From assembly GCF_018130785.1 (NCBI RefSeq), contig NZ_JAFCJT010000002.1:620001-684000 (forward strand): a stretch of 64,000 nucleotides of DNA, read 5' to 3'. The translations under genes were made by a program, and so were the position numbers. The DNA comes from Bradyrhizobium liaoningense (GTDB lineage: Bacteria; Pseudomonadota; Alphaproteobacteria; Rhizobiales; Xanthobacteraceae). Below are positions 7,692 through 16,453 of this stretch, in pieces. The notes under the pieces are model-generated. The model had not been told where the DNA came from and did no database searches. It worked only from the letters and a program-made list of their open reading frames with translations. The stretch's first letter is position 1; every line of letters begins with the position of its first letter.

Positions 7692-10600
7692 GTGAGGGAA
7701 ATGCCTTCCGGTGTTCGTAGGCGCGGCCCTGCAAGCGATACTGATCGGGCGGCGCGGGGCAGGCGCGAACCGCCCGCGGCACGCCGCCTGCCGCGCAGCA
7801 CTAAAATCGACACACTCCCGACCGAGCGCAAGTACGTCACTATCGTGCGCGCCGATCTGCACAGGTCGACCGACCTAGTCGTCAATCTCGAGCTCGAGGA
7901 GGCGATTGACCGGCTGTCCCCTGCCTTGGAGGAAATGCGCGCGGCGATCCATGCCTATGGCGGCATCATCTACCGCGAACTGGGCGACGGCATGTTTGCA
8001 ATGTTCGGGGCGCCGCTCGCCGACGACCTGCACGCGGTGATGGGTTGTCTCGCAGCGATCGACCTGCTGCAGCGGATCGAGGCACTGGATGACGCGTTGA
8101 TGAAGGTGCGCGTCGGGGTGCATTCCGGCCAGGTCATCGCAGGACCGCGACGGCTCGATCTCGGCAGCAACTATGAGCTCGACGGACTTCCCCTGATCAT
8201 GGCCGAGCGGCTGCAGTCGGTCGCCGAGCCGGGCCAGGCGCTGGCCTCGGCCACGACCCGATCACTCTCACACGGCTACATCCGCTTTGGACCCGCCGTG
8301 CCGTACAGCCTGAAAGGCTTTCCTGCGGCCGTGCCGCTGCACGTTGTGAAGGGCATTGCCGCGCTTTCGAAATGGGGAGCATCCGCCACGCGCTCCACCG
8401 CGCGCTTTGTCGGCCGCGAGAGCGAAGCGCGGCAATTGCTCGGGCTATCCGAGCGTGCCCGGGGCCGAGGCTTATGCGTGGCGATCGTCGGCGAAGCCGG
8501 CGTGGGCAAGTCGCGCCTGGCCCGTGAATTCATCGGCACCCTGCGAAGCCGTCAGTGGCAGGTGAATGCTGCTGAGTGCAGCCCAATCCTGGGCGGAGCT
8601 CCGTTTTCGCTGCTGAAGGCGGTTCTTGCGGAAATAGCGGCGGCGCTCGGCGCGAGCGCGCTCGAACAGTTGCAGGGCAGCCTGCCAGCAGCACAGTCAG
8701 CAGCGCTCCAGGTCATGCTGCGGTCAGGCAGCGAGGTCGATCATCCGGAATGGACGGCCCTGCCCCCACGGGGGCGAAGCCGGGCAATTGTGGCGGCGAC
8801 GCTCGCCCTCTTCGAGCAGCGGGCGAAAGCCGGCCCGACCGTCATACTGCTCGAGGATCTGCAATGGGCGGACGATGCAAGCACGGCAGCGCTGCGGGGC
8901 GTGCTCTCGATCGCAAGTCAGTATCCCCTGCTGATCTTGGCGACCGCGCGCAGCGATGGGCTGCCCCGCTGGTTCGCGGACGCGGCCGCGCAGACACTGC
9001 GGCTCCCTCCCCTTGGCGAGGCCAGCGGACTTGCAATGCTCGATGAACTGCTGGGCCCGTCGCCGGCGCTCTCCGGGCTGAAGCAGCGGATACTGGAACA
9101 CACCGGACACATGCCACTGTTCATCGAAGAGGTGTGCCGCAGACTGCAGGAAACCGGCTCGCTGAAAAGCGAGCCGGGCCCCTCCGAGGCAACCGTGGCG
9201 GTCGAACTCGGCGTGCCGCTCACCGTACAGGGCGTCATCGCCAGCCGGATCGACCGCCTTGCCCCGCCCGCGAAACGCATGTTGCAGGTCGCGGCGGCGA
9301 TTGGCCCGCAGGTGCCGGCCTGGCTGGTGCGATCGGTTGCCGCACTATCGGAAGCCGCTTTCCGCCACGCGCTGGCAGCACTCTCCGGCGCGGCCATGTT
9401 GGTCGCCGCATCGGGCCCAGCGCATTCCGCGACGGACGACGCGGCGTTCGCGCACGAACTGATCCGGCAGGTTGCCTATGACGCGGTGACGGGCCCCGAA
9501 AGGATCGCGTTACACGGCCGGATTCTCGCGGCGCTCGAAGCCGCGCATGATGACGGCTCCTCTCGCCTCGCCGCAATGGCCTACCATGCACGAATGGCGC
9601 AGGACTGGGCCAAGGCCGCCGACTACGCTACGAAAATCGCCCGCCAAAGTTTCGCCCAGGCGGCGCTCCTCGATGCCACGCGAAACTACGAAACCTCCAT
9701 GCAGGCGATAGACCACCTGCCGATGTCGGTCGCGCGTGAGGCAAAGGCGATCGATCTGCGCATCGAGGCGCGGCTTGCCTACGCCAACATCGGCAAGGTG
9801 TCACGCTGGCTGGATCTTGCGAAAGAGGCAGAGGAGCGCTCGGCGGCGATCGGCGACGACACGCGAGGAGTCGTTGCGTCCGCCGTGCGCGCGGCCGCGC
9901 TGAACTTCTGCGGCGCGCCGGACGACGCGCTCGAGGCCGGAACGCAGGCGCTTGCCCGCGCAGAGCGCTGCGCCAACCCGGGCTGGGTCGCATATGCCGA
10001 GTATGGCCTCGGCCAGGCCTGCTATGTTGCTGGCCGTTACCGCGAAGCAGTCGACCATCTCAGGCGCGGCCATCAGGGCTTTGCCGTGGAAGGCGCAACG
10101 CCGCCGATGGGCGGCAGCGGGACCCAGGCCGGCCTGCTCTGCTGCATGATGGCGGTGCTTTGCCAGGTTGCCATGGGAGACGAAGCCGCGGCGGCGGCCG
10201 AGCAACAACGCGCTGAAGAGGCCGCGGCGCGCGAAGCGCGGCCTCTCGCTACGATCGCCACAGCCTACAGCCGCGGAGCGCTGCTGCTGCATCAAGGCCG
10301 GCTGGTAGAGGCCGAAGACGCACTTGGCGAGGCGCTCGCGCTGGCACGGCGAAACGAGGTCAACCTCTTCATCCCCGTCATTGCTAACGCACGGGGCCTG
10401 GCGTTACTGCTCCTCGAGCGGCGCGCCGAGGCGAGAGAAACGCTCGCGCTCGCCTGCGCCGAGGCCGACAATCTCGGGCACCGATCCGCCCGACTGCGCG
10501 CCGACGTCTGTCTCGCCCTCGCCGGTGCGCTCGACGCAAAAGCAAGGGGTGGTGCACTGCAGGCCGCGCAGGCTGTCACGCAAGTGGCCCGCCAGCAAGG

Positions 10601-10805
10601 CTACGATCCGCTGGAGCTGGAAGCGTTGCTGCTCTGTTCGGTGCTGCACCGCCAAGCGGGCGACACGGCCCACGGCGCCCGTTGCGCCGAACAGGCCGAG
10701 GAGATCGCAGCTCGCACCGGAGCGCAGGGGACACTGCAGGATTTCACAAGATACCTGGCCCAGCTTCTCGAAGGCGCGACGGGTGATCATCGCGCGGCAC
10801 GTTGA
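7692..10805 (+). CDS. Class III nucleotide-cyclase domain / AAA ATPase / TPR-like regulator protein
   Basis: A protein of about 1037 residues. Residues ~45-215 form a class III adenylate/guanylate cyclase homology domain with GDGMFAMFGAP and HSGQVIAG. Its first metal site reads VTIVRADLHRST instead of the usual FADIVGFT, so the Asp is kept but neighbouring residues differ and activity is uncertain. Next comes an AAA_16/STAND-like ATPase with FVGRESE, Walker A GEAGVGKS and Walker B VILLEDLQWAD. The last ~450 residues are Ala-rich helical repeats of TPR type. Unlike many relatives, no LuxR-type helix-turn-helix is visible at the C-terminus. Start may be GTG 7692 or ATG 7701; neither has a strong ribosome site. 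Two uncharacterised genes follow directly on the same strand. Confidence 0.85.
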   Translation: MREMPSGVRRRGPASDTDRAARGRREPPAARRLPRSTKIDTLPTERKYVTIVRADLHRSTDLVVNLELEEAIDRLSPALEEMRAAIHAYGGIIYRELGDGMFAMFGAPLADDLHAVMGCLAAIDLLQRIEALDDALMKVRVGVHSGQVIAGPRRLDLGSNYELDGLPLIMAERLQSVAEPGQALASATTRSLSHGYIRFGPAVPYSLKGFPAAVPLHVVKGIAALSKWGASATRSTARFVGRESEARQLLGLSERARGRGLCVAIVGEAGVGKSRLAREFIGTLRSRQWQVNAAECSPILGGAPFSLLKAVLAEIAAALGASALEQLQGSLPAAQSAALQVMLRSGSEVDHPEWTALPPRGRSRAIVAATLALFEQRAKAGPTVILLEDLQWADDASTAALRGVLSIASQYPLLILATARSDGLPRWFADAAAQTLRLPPLGEASGLAMLDELLGPSPALSGLKQRILEHTGHMPLFIEEVCRRLQETGSLKSEPGPSEATVAVELGVPLTVQGVIASRIDRLAPPAKRMLQVAAAIGPQVPAWLVRSVAALSEAAFRHALAALSGAAMLVAASGPAHSATDDAAFAHELIRQVAYDAVTGPERIALHGRILAALEAAHDDGSSRLAAMAYHARMAQDWAKAADYATKIARQSFAQAALLDATRNYETSMQAIDHLPMSVAREAKAIDLRIEARLAYANIGKVSRWLDLAKEAEERSAAIGDDTRGVVASAVRAAALNFCGAPDDALEAGTQALARAERCANPGWVAYAEYGLGQACYVAGRYREAVDHLRRGHQGFAVEGATPPMGGSGTQAGLLCCMMAVLCQVAMGDEAAAAAEQQRAEEAAAREARPLATIATAYSRGALLLHQGRLVEAEDALGEALALARRNEVNLFIPVIANARGLALLLLERRAEARETLALACAEADNLGHRSARLRADVCLALAGALDAKARGGALQAAQAVTQVARQQGYDPLELEALLLCSVLHRQAGDTAHGARCAEQAEEIAARTGAQGTLQDFTRYLAQLLEGATGDHRAAR

Positions 10806-10836
10806 ACGAAGGCTTGATCAGCAGGGGAGTTCAAGA

Positions 10837-12159
10837 ATGGCTAAGGACGGGACCGAGGACAAGAAGGACAAAACTAAGAACGAAACCGCGGATAATTCGT
10901 ACGTCGATCCAAATCCAAATCTACGTGCCGCGGGCTACGAAGCATATCCGGCCAAATTCTCCTCGAATTTCTTTTCCGCGACCACCGTGGCCAAGAGCGT
11001 CAAGAACATCAAGGCGGCCGGGTTCACGCGCGACAGCCTGCTCTGGGGATATTACCAGAAGTACGCGGTGGACGATCCCACCGACCCAAACGAATGGGGC
11101 GATGCGACGCTCTACCAGAACTGGGAATCCTCGATCGACGAGGCGCGAGAGGCCCTCCGGAAGATGCCGGTTGATCGCAACCTACCTGGCCCCGATCCCG
11201 ACAACCCGACCGCGCGCGCAGGCAACGTGCTTGAGCATCTCGACACAGCTGTGCGGATTGCGCTGTTTGACAAGCACCTGCTGAACAACGATCCGATGGA
11301 TTCCGGCATTGAGATCGAGGTGGTCGTGAAGCCACAGGCGCAGTCGTCTCGGCGCCACAAAATCACGACCACCTGGCGCGAGGAAGCCAGCAATCCCCCG
11401 GATCCGAAGTACAAATACGACAGACTGACAATCGTCATGACCTGCCCTTTCGGTGGCTGGATCGGCACCGCGATCTGGAAGTACAACGGTCCAAGCCGCT
11501 TCACGAGGTTCACCGCAACCTACACGGTGCCGGACCCTCCAAAGAAGTCGGGGCAGATACTGTTCCTCTTCAACGGGCTAGAGAGCATGCCAGCTCGCGG
11601 CCAGATCAAGCCTCCGGCGATCCTGCAGCCGGTGCTGCAGTGGACACAGAAAGACGGTTGGGCGATCCGAAGCTGGTACGTCCCGTCAACCTATACCCCG
11701 TCCTTCGACCAGATGCCCGAGCTGGACAGCGAACTAAGCTTCACCAAGCCAGAAAATCCGGCCTGGACCACGGCGACGAAGGTAACGAAGGGCGATGTGC
11801 TGACAGGGGTTATCGAGTGGGTGAACAACCAGGCATATCAGTCGAGCTTCTTGCTTGGCGGCAAGACTGTCGCCGCACTGCTTGCGCCCAACATCCTGCC
11901 GCTGACCTATCCGGTTTGCGTCATCGAAGCCTATCGCCTCAGTAACAAGCGCGATGACCTTGTCGGTCTGCTGACGATGGACGGCCTTACCCTCTTCCGT
12001 GAGGACGTGCCTGGCACGCCTGTCCAAGCCAACTGGGAGGTCGGGACCGAGACCGTGTCAAATGACAAGGTTCACCAGGGGACCGGGAGACTGCAGCTGT
12101 ACAAGGTCGTCCCCAGTAACAAAAATACAACGCTGACCTTCATCCGGAAGAAAAAATAA
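10837..12159 (+). CDS. Uncharacterised 440-residue protein
   Basis: The start ATG at 10837 has a good ribosome-binding site (AGGGGAG at about 10823-10829). The protein has a charged N-terminus rich in Lys, Asp and Glu, no signal peptide and no membrane segment. The middle and C-terminal parts look beta-rich with many aromatic residues; recognisable blocks are ILFLFNGLES, ILQPVLQW and AIRSWYVPS. Similar strings occur in a widespread but poorly described family of beta-sandwich-like proteins in fungi and bacteria, but this is a recollection rather than a search result. Codon use is less GC-biased than in neighbouring genes, which suggests acquisition. It starts 31 bases after the cyclase/AAA gene and may be co-transcribed with it. 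Confidence 0.7.
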   Translation: MAKDGTEDKKDKTKNETADNSYVDPNPNLRAAGYEAYPAKFSSNFFSATTVAKSVKNIKAAGFTRDSLLWGYYQKYAVDDPTDPNEWGDATLYQNWESSIDEAREALRKMPVDRNLPGPDPDNPTARAGNVLEHLDTAVRIALFDKHLLNNDPMDSGIEIEVVVKPQAQSSRRHKITTTWREEASNPPDPKYKYDRLTIVMTCPFGGWIGTAIWKYNGPSRFTRFTATYTVPDPPKKSGQILFLFNGLESMPARGQIKPPAILQPVLQWTQKDGWAIRSWYVPSTYTPSFDQMPELDSELSFTKPENPAWTTATKVTKGDVLTGVIEWVNNQAYQSSFLLGGKTVAALLAPNILPLTYPVCVIEAYRLSNKRDDLVGLLTMDGLTLFREDVPGTPVQANWEVGTETVSNDKVHQGTGRLQLYKVVPSNKNTTLTFIRKKK

Positions 12160-12216
12160 GACAGCACCCGAAACCTCATCCATTGCGCGATCGCGCGAGT
12201 CCAAGGAGCGTCTCGA

Positions 12217-12489
12217 ATGACGATACAGCAGGATATCCCCTGTGGAGAGTTTACGGAGATCTGTAGAAATCCCAGCAACGCCCCGATCACACTGCAACTG
12301 ACCATCGACCACAAGTGTGGCGGCGACACGGTGCTGGGCCTGTACGAGATCGGGACCAACAAGCCGGAGGGCAACCCAACGTTTCATTCGGGCCTCAATG
12401 TCGTACAGGTGCCCGCCAACCAGTACCTGGTGGCGTCCTGCAACGGTCATGACAGCGACCATTGTGTCGCCAGCTACGACGTAACTTGA
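12217..12489 (+). CDS. Small Cys-containing hypothetical protein (90 aa)
   Basis: ATG at 12217 is preceded by AAGGAG with correct spacing. The 90-residue product has five Cys (about positions 9, 16, 34, 71 and 79), no signal peptide and a pattern of short beta strands (ITLQLTIDH, VLGLYEIG, LNVVQVPANQYLVASC). No known family was recognised. It lies 57 bases downstream of the 440-residue gene on the same strand, so the three genes from 7692 to 12489 may form one transcription unit. Confidence 0.6.
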   Translation: MTIQQDIPCGEFTEICRNPSNAPITLQLTIDHKCGGDTVLGLYEIGTNKPEGNPTFHSGLNVVQVPANQYLVASCNGHDSDHCVASYDVT

Positions 12490-12582
12490 GTCACGAGCAA
12501 GTGTCGGTGCACAAACTTCGCAGGCCGCGCCGTCGCGACGCATCGCCGCCGGCGCACCTCAGCTGGGCGTTTATCAAAACGA

Positions 12583-12605
12583 GTGACGCTCGCGAACGGC
12601 GTCAC
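12583..12605 (+). terminator. Hairpin between convergent genes
   Basis: Perfect 7-base inverted repeat GTGACGC/GCGTCAC with a 9-base loop, placed between the end of the small hypothetical gene (12489) and the end of the convergent pnbB gene (12627). It could terminate transcription from the left. No run of T follows, so a canonical intrinsic terminator is not proven. Confidence 0.35.
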
Positions 12606-12626
12606 CCGAGATGGCTCGGCCGGCGA

Positions 12627-13166
12627 TCAGGACGGCGCGGCGAAGTCGTAGGAGATGCGTCCGGCGGGCAGATAGAACAGCGCGATGACCGCGCCGCCGC
12701 GGACCTCGGGATAGTGGCGGCTGCCGGGATCGGGCGCCGTCCAGCCGGGCCCTTGCCAGCCCTGTAGCCCCTTCAGCTCGGCGCCCTTGTTCAGGGGAAC
12801 GACCAGGTTCAGTTCCCCATAGGGGTGACCGTGATACTGCCCGCGCAGCACGTCATGGTCGTCCTCGTCCTTGAAGCGGCGCGGATCGGTGCTGTTCATG
12901 AAGACGGCCGTGATGCTGAACTGGAACGTTTCGGGCGTCGGCTCCAGGATACGGCTGCGCCGGTAGTTGGGACCTTCGACCTCCTGGTTCGCCGCCCAGC
13001 CGTCCTCGACACCGAGCTTAATCAGGCGTGCCAGGTCCTGATAGAGCTGGCTGCCCTCGCCGTATTTTTGATTGAGCCACTGCTCCATCTCCGCGCCGGG
13101 CGTCATATCCTTGACCTCGCGGAGAAACGGAATGCTGCACTGAATCAACTCGTCTCGGCTTCCCAT
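12627..13166 (-). CDS. pnbB: 4-hydroxylaminobenzoate lyase (PnbB, DUF4863 family)
   Basis: The 179-residue protein matches the length and character of the DUF4863/PnbB family, with a central HGHPYGELNLVVPL block and the tail GGAVIALFYLPAGRISYDF. Characterised PnbB converts 4-hydroxylaminobenzoate to protocatechuate with release of ammonium. The start ATG at 13166 overlaps the end of the nitroreductase gene by 22 bases and has an AAAGGA ribosome site, so the two are translationally linked. The pairing with a nitroreductase strengthens the assignment. Protocatechuate ring-cleavage genes are not in this window. Confidence 0.82.
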   Translation of the reverse strand: MGSRDELIQCSIPFLREVKDMTPGAEMEQWLNQKYGEGSQLYQDLARLIKLGVEDGWAANQEVEGPNYRRSRILEPTPETFQFSITAVFMNSTDPRRFKDEDDHDVLRGQYHGHPYGELNLVVPLNKGAELKGLQGWQGPGWTAPDPGSRHYPEVRGGAVIALFYLPAGRISYDFAAPS

Positions 13167-13894
13167 GGCCTTGTCCTTTCCATTTGGGTTGCACTTTGTT
13201 CTTCGAAGCCTGCGAAAGACGCGAATTCAGCGACGTCGGCGCGCGGCATCAGCCTGCTCTGGGCGGCGTTTCTGGCGCGGCCGATCGAGATGCCGCACAC
13301 CACCATCTGCTCCTCAGGGACCGACAGGAGCGGCCGGAGGATCCGGTGGTATTTCGAGAACGTCTCCTGCGGACAGGACTGCAGCCCGTGGCCTGCCGCG
13401 GCCAGCAGCACGTTCTGGACGAACATGCCGAGGTCGAGCCAACTGCCGACCTGCAGGCGCCGGTCGATCGTGACGATCAGCCCGACCGGAGCGCCGAAGA
13501 ACGCATAGTTCTTGGCGGTCTGGCCGGCTCTGGCTGTGAGATCGGACTGGGCGATGCCGAGCGAGCCGTAGAACAACCGGCCGAACTCCTGCCGTCGCTG
13601 CAAATAGGGTTCGGGCAGGTCGGTGGCGTAGTAGCTGTACTCAGACACGTGCTCGTCGCGGGCCGTTTCGTGCGCCTCGCGCAGCGCCGCCGAGACCCGA
13701 TCCTTGGCTGCGCCCGTCAGCACGTAGACGTGCCAGGGCTGGATGTTGGCGCCGCTGGGCGCAAACCGCGCCACGCGTAGAATCTGCTCGATGGTCCCTC
13801 GCCCGACCGGCGCGCTTGAGAAGTCGCGGCACGCAAAACGGCCTGCGATGATCTCGTCGATACGGCTCCGTGCGGCCCCGCCCTCGCCGATCAT
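13145..13894 (-). CDS. pnbA: Nitroreductase, probable 4-nitrobenzoate reductase (PnbA)
   Basis: This is a 249-residue FMN-dependent nitroreductase. Family features are the RFACRDF FMN-binding start, RFAPSGANIQPWHVYV, and the C-terminal VVCGISIGRA block. PnbA-type enzymes reduce 4-nitrobenzoate with NAD(P)H to 4-hydroxylaminobenzoate, the PnbB substrate. ATG at 13894 gives an ATGA overlap with the stop of the upstream solute-binding protein gene; an in-frame ATG at 13915 is an alternative start. Gene order binding protein-nitroreductase-lyase suggests one operon for uptake and two-step reductive degradation of a nitroarene. Substrate choice is inferred from the pnbB neighbour, as nitroreductases alone are promiscuous. 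Confidence 0.8.
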   Translation of the reverse strand: MIGEGGAARSRIDEIIAGRFACRDFSSAPVGRGTIEQILRVARFAPSGANIQPWHVYVLTGAAKDRVSAALREAHETARDEHVSEYSYYATDLPEPYLQRRQEFGRLFYGSLGIAQSDLTARAGQTAKNYAFFGAPVGLIVTIDRRLQVGSWLDLGMFVQNVLLAAAGHGLQSCPQETFSKYHRILRPLLSVPEEQMVVCGISIGRARNAAQSRLMPRADVAEFASFAGFEEQSATQMERTRPWEAETS

Positions 13895-15099
13895 GGCTTC
13901 TTCAGAAGCGAACATCCGCCTTGCTCCATTGGTCGGAAGGCTTCATCCCCCGGAATCGTCGCCAGCAGCTCGTAGTAGTCGAACTTGTATTTGGACTGCT
14001 CGGGCGACTTGACGCGAAATAGATACATGTCGCGGACCAGCCGGCCGTCGTCGCGGATCCGGCCATTTCTGGTAATGAAATCGTTCACGGGCATTTCGCG
14101 CATCTTGGCGGCGACGGACGGCCCATCCAGCGTACCCGCCGCCTGAACCGCTTTGAGATAATGCATCACCGCGCCATATGTGCCGGCGTGGATCATGGTC
14201 GGGACCTTCTGGGTCTTCGCGATGAAGCGCTTCGACCACGCCCGCGTGTCCTCGTTCATGTCCCAGTAGAATGCCGAGCTCAGCATCAGGCCCTGGGCAC
14301 TCTGGAGGCCGAGACTGTGAATGTCGGCAATGAAGACGAGCAACCCGACCAGCTTCTGCCGCTGCGTGATGCCGAACTCGCCGGCCTGCTTGACGGCATT
14401 GATGAAGTCGCCGCCGGTGTCGGCGAGCGCGATCACATCCGCCTTCGAGGACTGCGCCTGGAGCAGGAAGGACGAGAAATCCGGCGTGTTGAGCGGATGT
14501 TTCACGGCCCCGGTCACCTTGCCGCCCATGGCGTCGATGACCTTGCGGCTGTCGGCCTCGAGCTGGGCGCCGAGGGAATAATCGACCGAGACGAAGAACC
14601 AGGAGCTTGCGCCGAGACGCGACATCGCCCGCGTCGTTCCCTGCGACAGCGCATAGGTGTCGTAGGTCCAGTGAATCCCGGTCGGCGAGCATTCGTCGCC
14701 GGTGAGGCGGGATGTGGCGGCGCCGGTGGCGAGGAACAGCTTCTTCTTGTCGCGCGTGATGCCCTGCACGGCCAGCGCGACCGCAGAATTCGGCACGTCG
14801 AGAATGACCTCGACGTTTTCATTTTCGAGCCAGCGTCGCGCGATGGTCGCTCCCACATCGGCCTTGTTCTGGTGGTCTCCAGCGACGATCTGGATGCTGC
14901 GCCCCAGCACCTGACCGTTGAAGTCGTCGACAGCCATTTGCGCCGCAACCACCGAGCCCTGGCCGCCATTGTCGGCGTAGAGCGAGGACATGTCGGTGAG
15001 GACACCGAGCTTCACCGGACCATCCTGCCCAACGGCCGGTGCCGTGAACAGCGCCAGTGCTAGTCCGAAAGCTCCGATCGACATCCCGCAGGATTTCAT
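13891..15099 (-). CDS. ABC transporter substrate-binding protein, branched-chain amino acid/aromatic type
   Basis: A 402-residue periplasmic protein with signal peptide (MKSCGMSIGAFGLALALFTAPAVGQ). The mature start VKLGVLTDMSSLYADNGG is the signature of type I periplasmic binding proteins of the LivJ/K family, many of which in Bradyrhizobium and Rhodopseudomonas bind aromatic acids. Its stop overlaps the nitroreductase start (ATGA), so it belongs to the pnb unit and probably binds the nitroaromatic acid or a relative. No permease or ATPase gene accompanies it here; it may use the Liv-type membrane proteins encoded elsewhere, for example those at 20-23 kb. Confidence 0.85.
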   Translation of the reverse strand: MKSCGMSIGAFGLALALFTAPAVGQDGPVKLGVLTDMSSLYADNGGQGSVVAAQMAVDDFNGQVLGRSIQIVAGDHQNKADVGATIARRWLENENVEVILDVPNSAVALAVQGITRDKKKLFLATGAATSRLTGDECSPTGIHWTYDTYALSQGTTRAMSRLGASSWFFVSVDYSLGAQLEADSRKVIDAMGGKVTGAVKHPLNTPDFSSFLLQAQSSKADVIALADTGGDFINAVKQAGEFGITQRQKLVGLLVFIADIHSLGLQSAQGLMLSSAFYWDMNEDTRAWSKRFIAKTQKVPTMIHAGTYGAVMHYLKAVQAAGTLDGPSVAAKMREMPVNDFITRNGRIRDDGRLVRDMYLFRVKSPEQSKYKFDYYELLATIPGDEAFRPMEQGGCSLLKKP

Positions 15100-15144
15100 T
15101 ACCCGTCTCCTCCAAATCCGGCGCCGGCATCATGACGGGATCGC

Positions 15145-15175
15145 GCAATTGCAGAAGTGAAACTCTTGCAGAGTG
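15145..15175. promoter_or_regulatory. Candidate LysR operator between the pnb operon and its regulator
   Basis: The 220-base divergent region contains a palindrome GCAATTGC (15145-15152), then ACTCT-TGC-AGAGT (15162-15174), with TTGCAGA repeated at 15149 and 15166, i.e. 17 bases apart. Such dyads with a spacing of about 1.5-2 helical turns fit LysR-type binding 45-75 bases in front of the regulated gene start. No experimental evidence is available. Confidence 0.35.
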
Positions 15176-15319
15176 ATCCTGAACCGCCTTCAGATTGGTG
15201 GTGCGAACGGCCTGGCGTTGCGATCCGGGCGCCCTGCTCGGTTGCGTCGGCTGCACGTATGGCCTTAACTGGAAGCGATCGCAGTAACGCAACGGGCGCG
15301 CGATCCGCCTGGAGATGGT

Positions 15320-16306
15320 GTGCTGCTCGTGGCTGTGTCCTTCAAGACCCTGGACCTGAACCTGCTCAAGGTCTTCGACGCCGTCATGGAGGAGCGCAGC
15401 GTGCTGCGGGCAAGCCAGCGTGTTGCGCTCAGTCAATCCGCCGTGAGCCATTCGCTCGCTCGGCTCCGCGAGATGCTGGAAGACGATCTGTTCGTACGCA
15501 CCGCGACCGGCATGCAGCCGACAGCCCGCGCATTGACGATGGCGCCGCAGGTTCGCGAAGCGCTGCGATCTCTCGAGGCGGCGGTCGAGCAGCCGCGCTT
15601 CGTTCCGGCGGCCTCGACCAGACAGTTCACCCTGGCCGCCAACGACTTCACCACGATGGTGCTGGCGTCACCGCTCCTGAAGATACTCAGGCTTGAGGCG
15701 CCGGCGATCGACCTGATCATCAAGCCGGTGACACGGATCGACCTCGCCGAGCAGATCGACCTCGGCCGCATCGACGTCGCGATCGGCGTCTTCTCGGATC
15801 CGCCGAGCCGCTTCCGGACCTCGCTATTGTTCGAATATGACGACGTGCTGATCGTGGGCGGAAAGCGCAAGCTCGGCCGGATCGACAACGCGGCTCTGGC
15901 GCGCATGCCGCTGGTCGTTGTCTCCTTTGGCGGCGAGCAGGAGGGAGCGATCGGAGGCTTCATCTCCGAGCGTGGCCTCGCCAGGCGATCGGAAATGTAT
16001 GACCGCGCGGCGCTCGAACGGGCCCTGTCCGAAAGCGACCGGCCGCCGCGCATAGCTGTTTCGCTCCCGCATTTCCTTGCCCTGCCCGCCCTGCTCGCGG
16101 ACTCCGAATTGGCGGCCATCGTTCCGCGTCCATTGGCGCGGGCATTCGGACACGCGCATGCCGTCACGACGTACGAACTGCCTTACGCCACAACCCCGGT
16201 CGAGGTCCGACTGTTGTGGCACGAACGTATCGAGGGCGAGCCGTCGCATGACTGGCTTCACGACGTCCTCAGGCGCGCGACCGGGGACCTCAGGCGTGGA
16301 CGCTAG
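15320..16306 (+). CDS. LysR-type transcriptional regulator (PnbR-like)
   Basis: The 328-residue protein has an N-terminal winged HTH (LDLNLLKVFDAVMEERSVLR, then the recognition segment SQSAVSHSLARLREML) and a C-terminal periplasmic-binding-like effector domain. The sequence resembles the NahR/PnbR/NodD-like branch of LysR proteins, which respond to aromatic ligands. Start GTG 15320 has GGAGA at a suitable distance; GTG 15335 is an alternative that places the HTH nearer the N-terminus. It is divergent from the binding protein-pnbA-pnbB operon and most likely activates it when the aromatic substrate is present. Confidence 0.87.
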   Translation: MLLVAVSFKTLDLNLLKVFDAVMEERSVLRASQRVALSQSAVSHSLARLREMLEDDLFVRTATGMQPTARALTMAPQVREALRSLEAAVEQPRFVPAASTRQFTLAANDFTTMVLASPLLKILRLEAPAIDLIIKPVTRIDLAEQIDLGRIDVAIGVFSDPPSRFRTSLLFEYDDVLIVGGKRKLGRIDNAALARMPLVVVSFGGEQEGAIGGFISERGLARRSEMYDRAALERALSESDRPPRIAVSLPHFLALPALLADSELAAIVPRPLARAFGHAHAVTTYELPYATTPVEVRLLWHERIEGEPSHDWLHDVLRRATGDLRRGR

Positions 16307-16453
16307 CTGGAGACGCTCTCAGTTATGGTTCCGTGTTCCATTGAGCCGTCAATTGGGGGCGTACGAGTGGAGGTTGTGCTAGACTGGGCGCCGCAGTCCT
16401 GAAGAGGTCAACGATACAAGGCGGTCCCAACCGCCGCTCAAGGGGAGCCCGTC

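Noticed and set aside
10400..10805. LuxR-type helix-turn-helix at the end of the cyclase/AAA protein
   Set aside because: The C-terminus remains Ala-rich helical repeat up to the stop; no HTH signature is visible.
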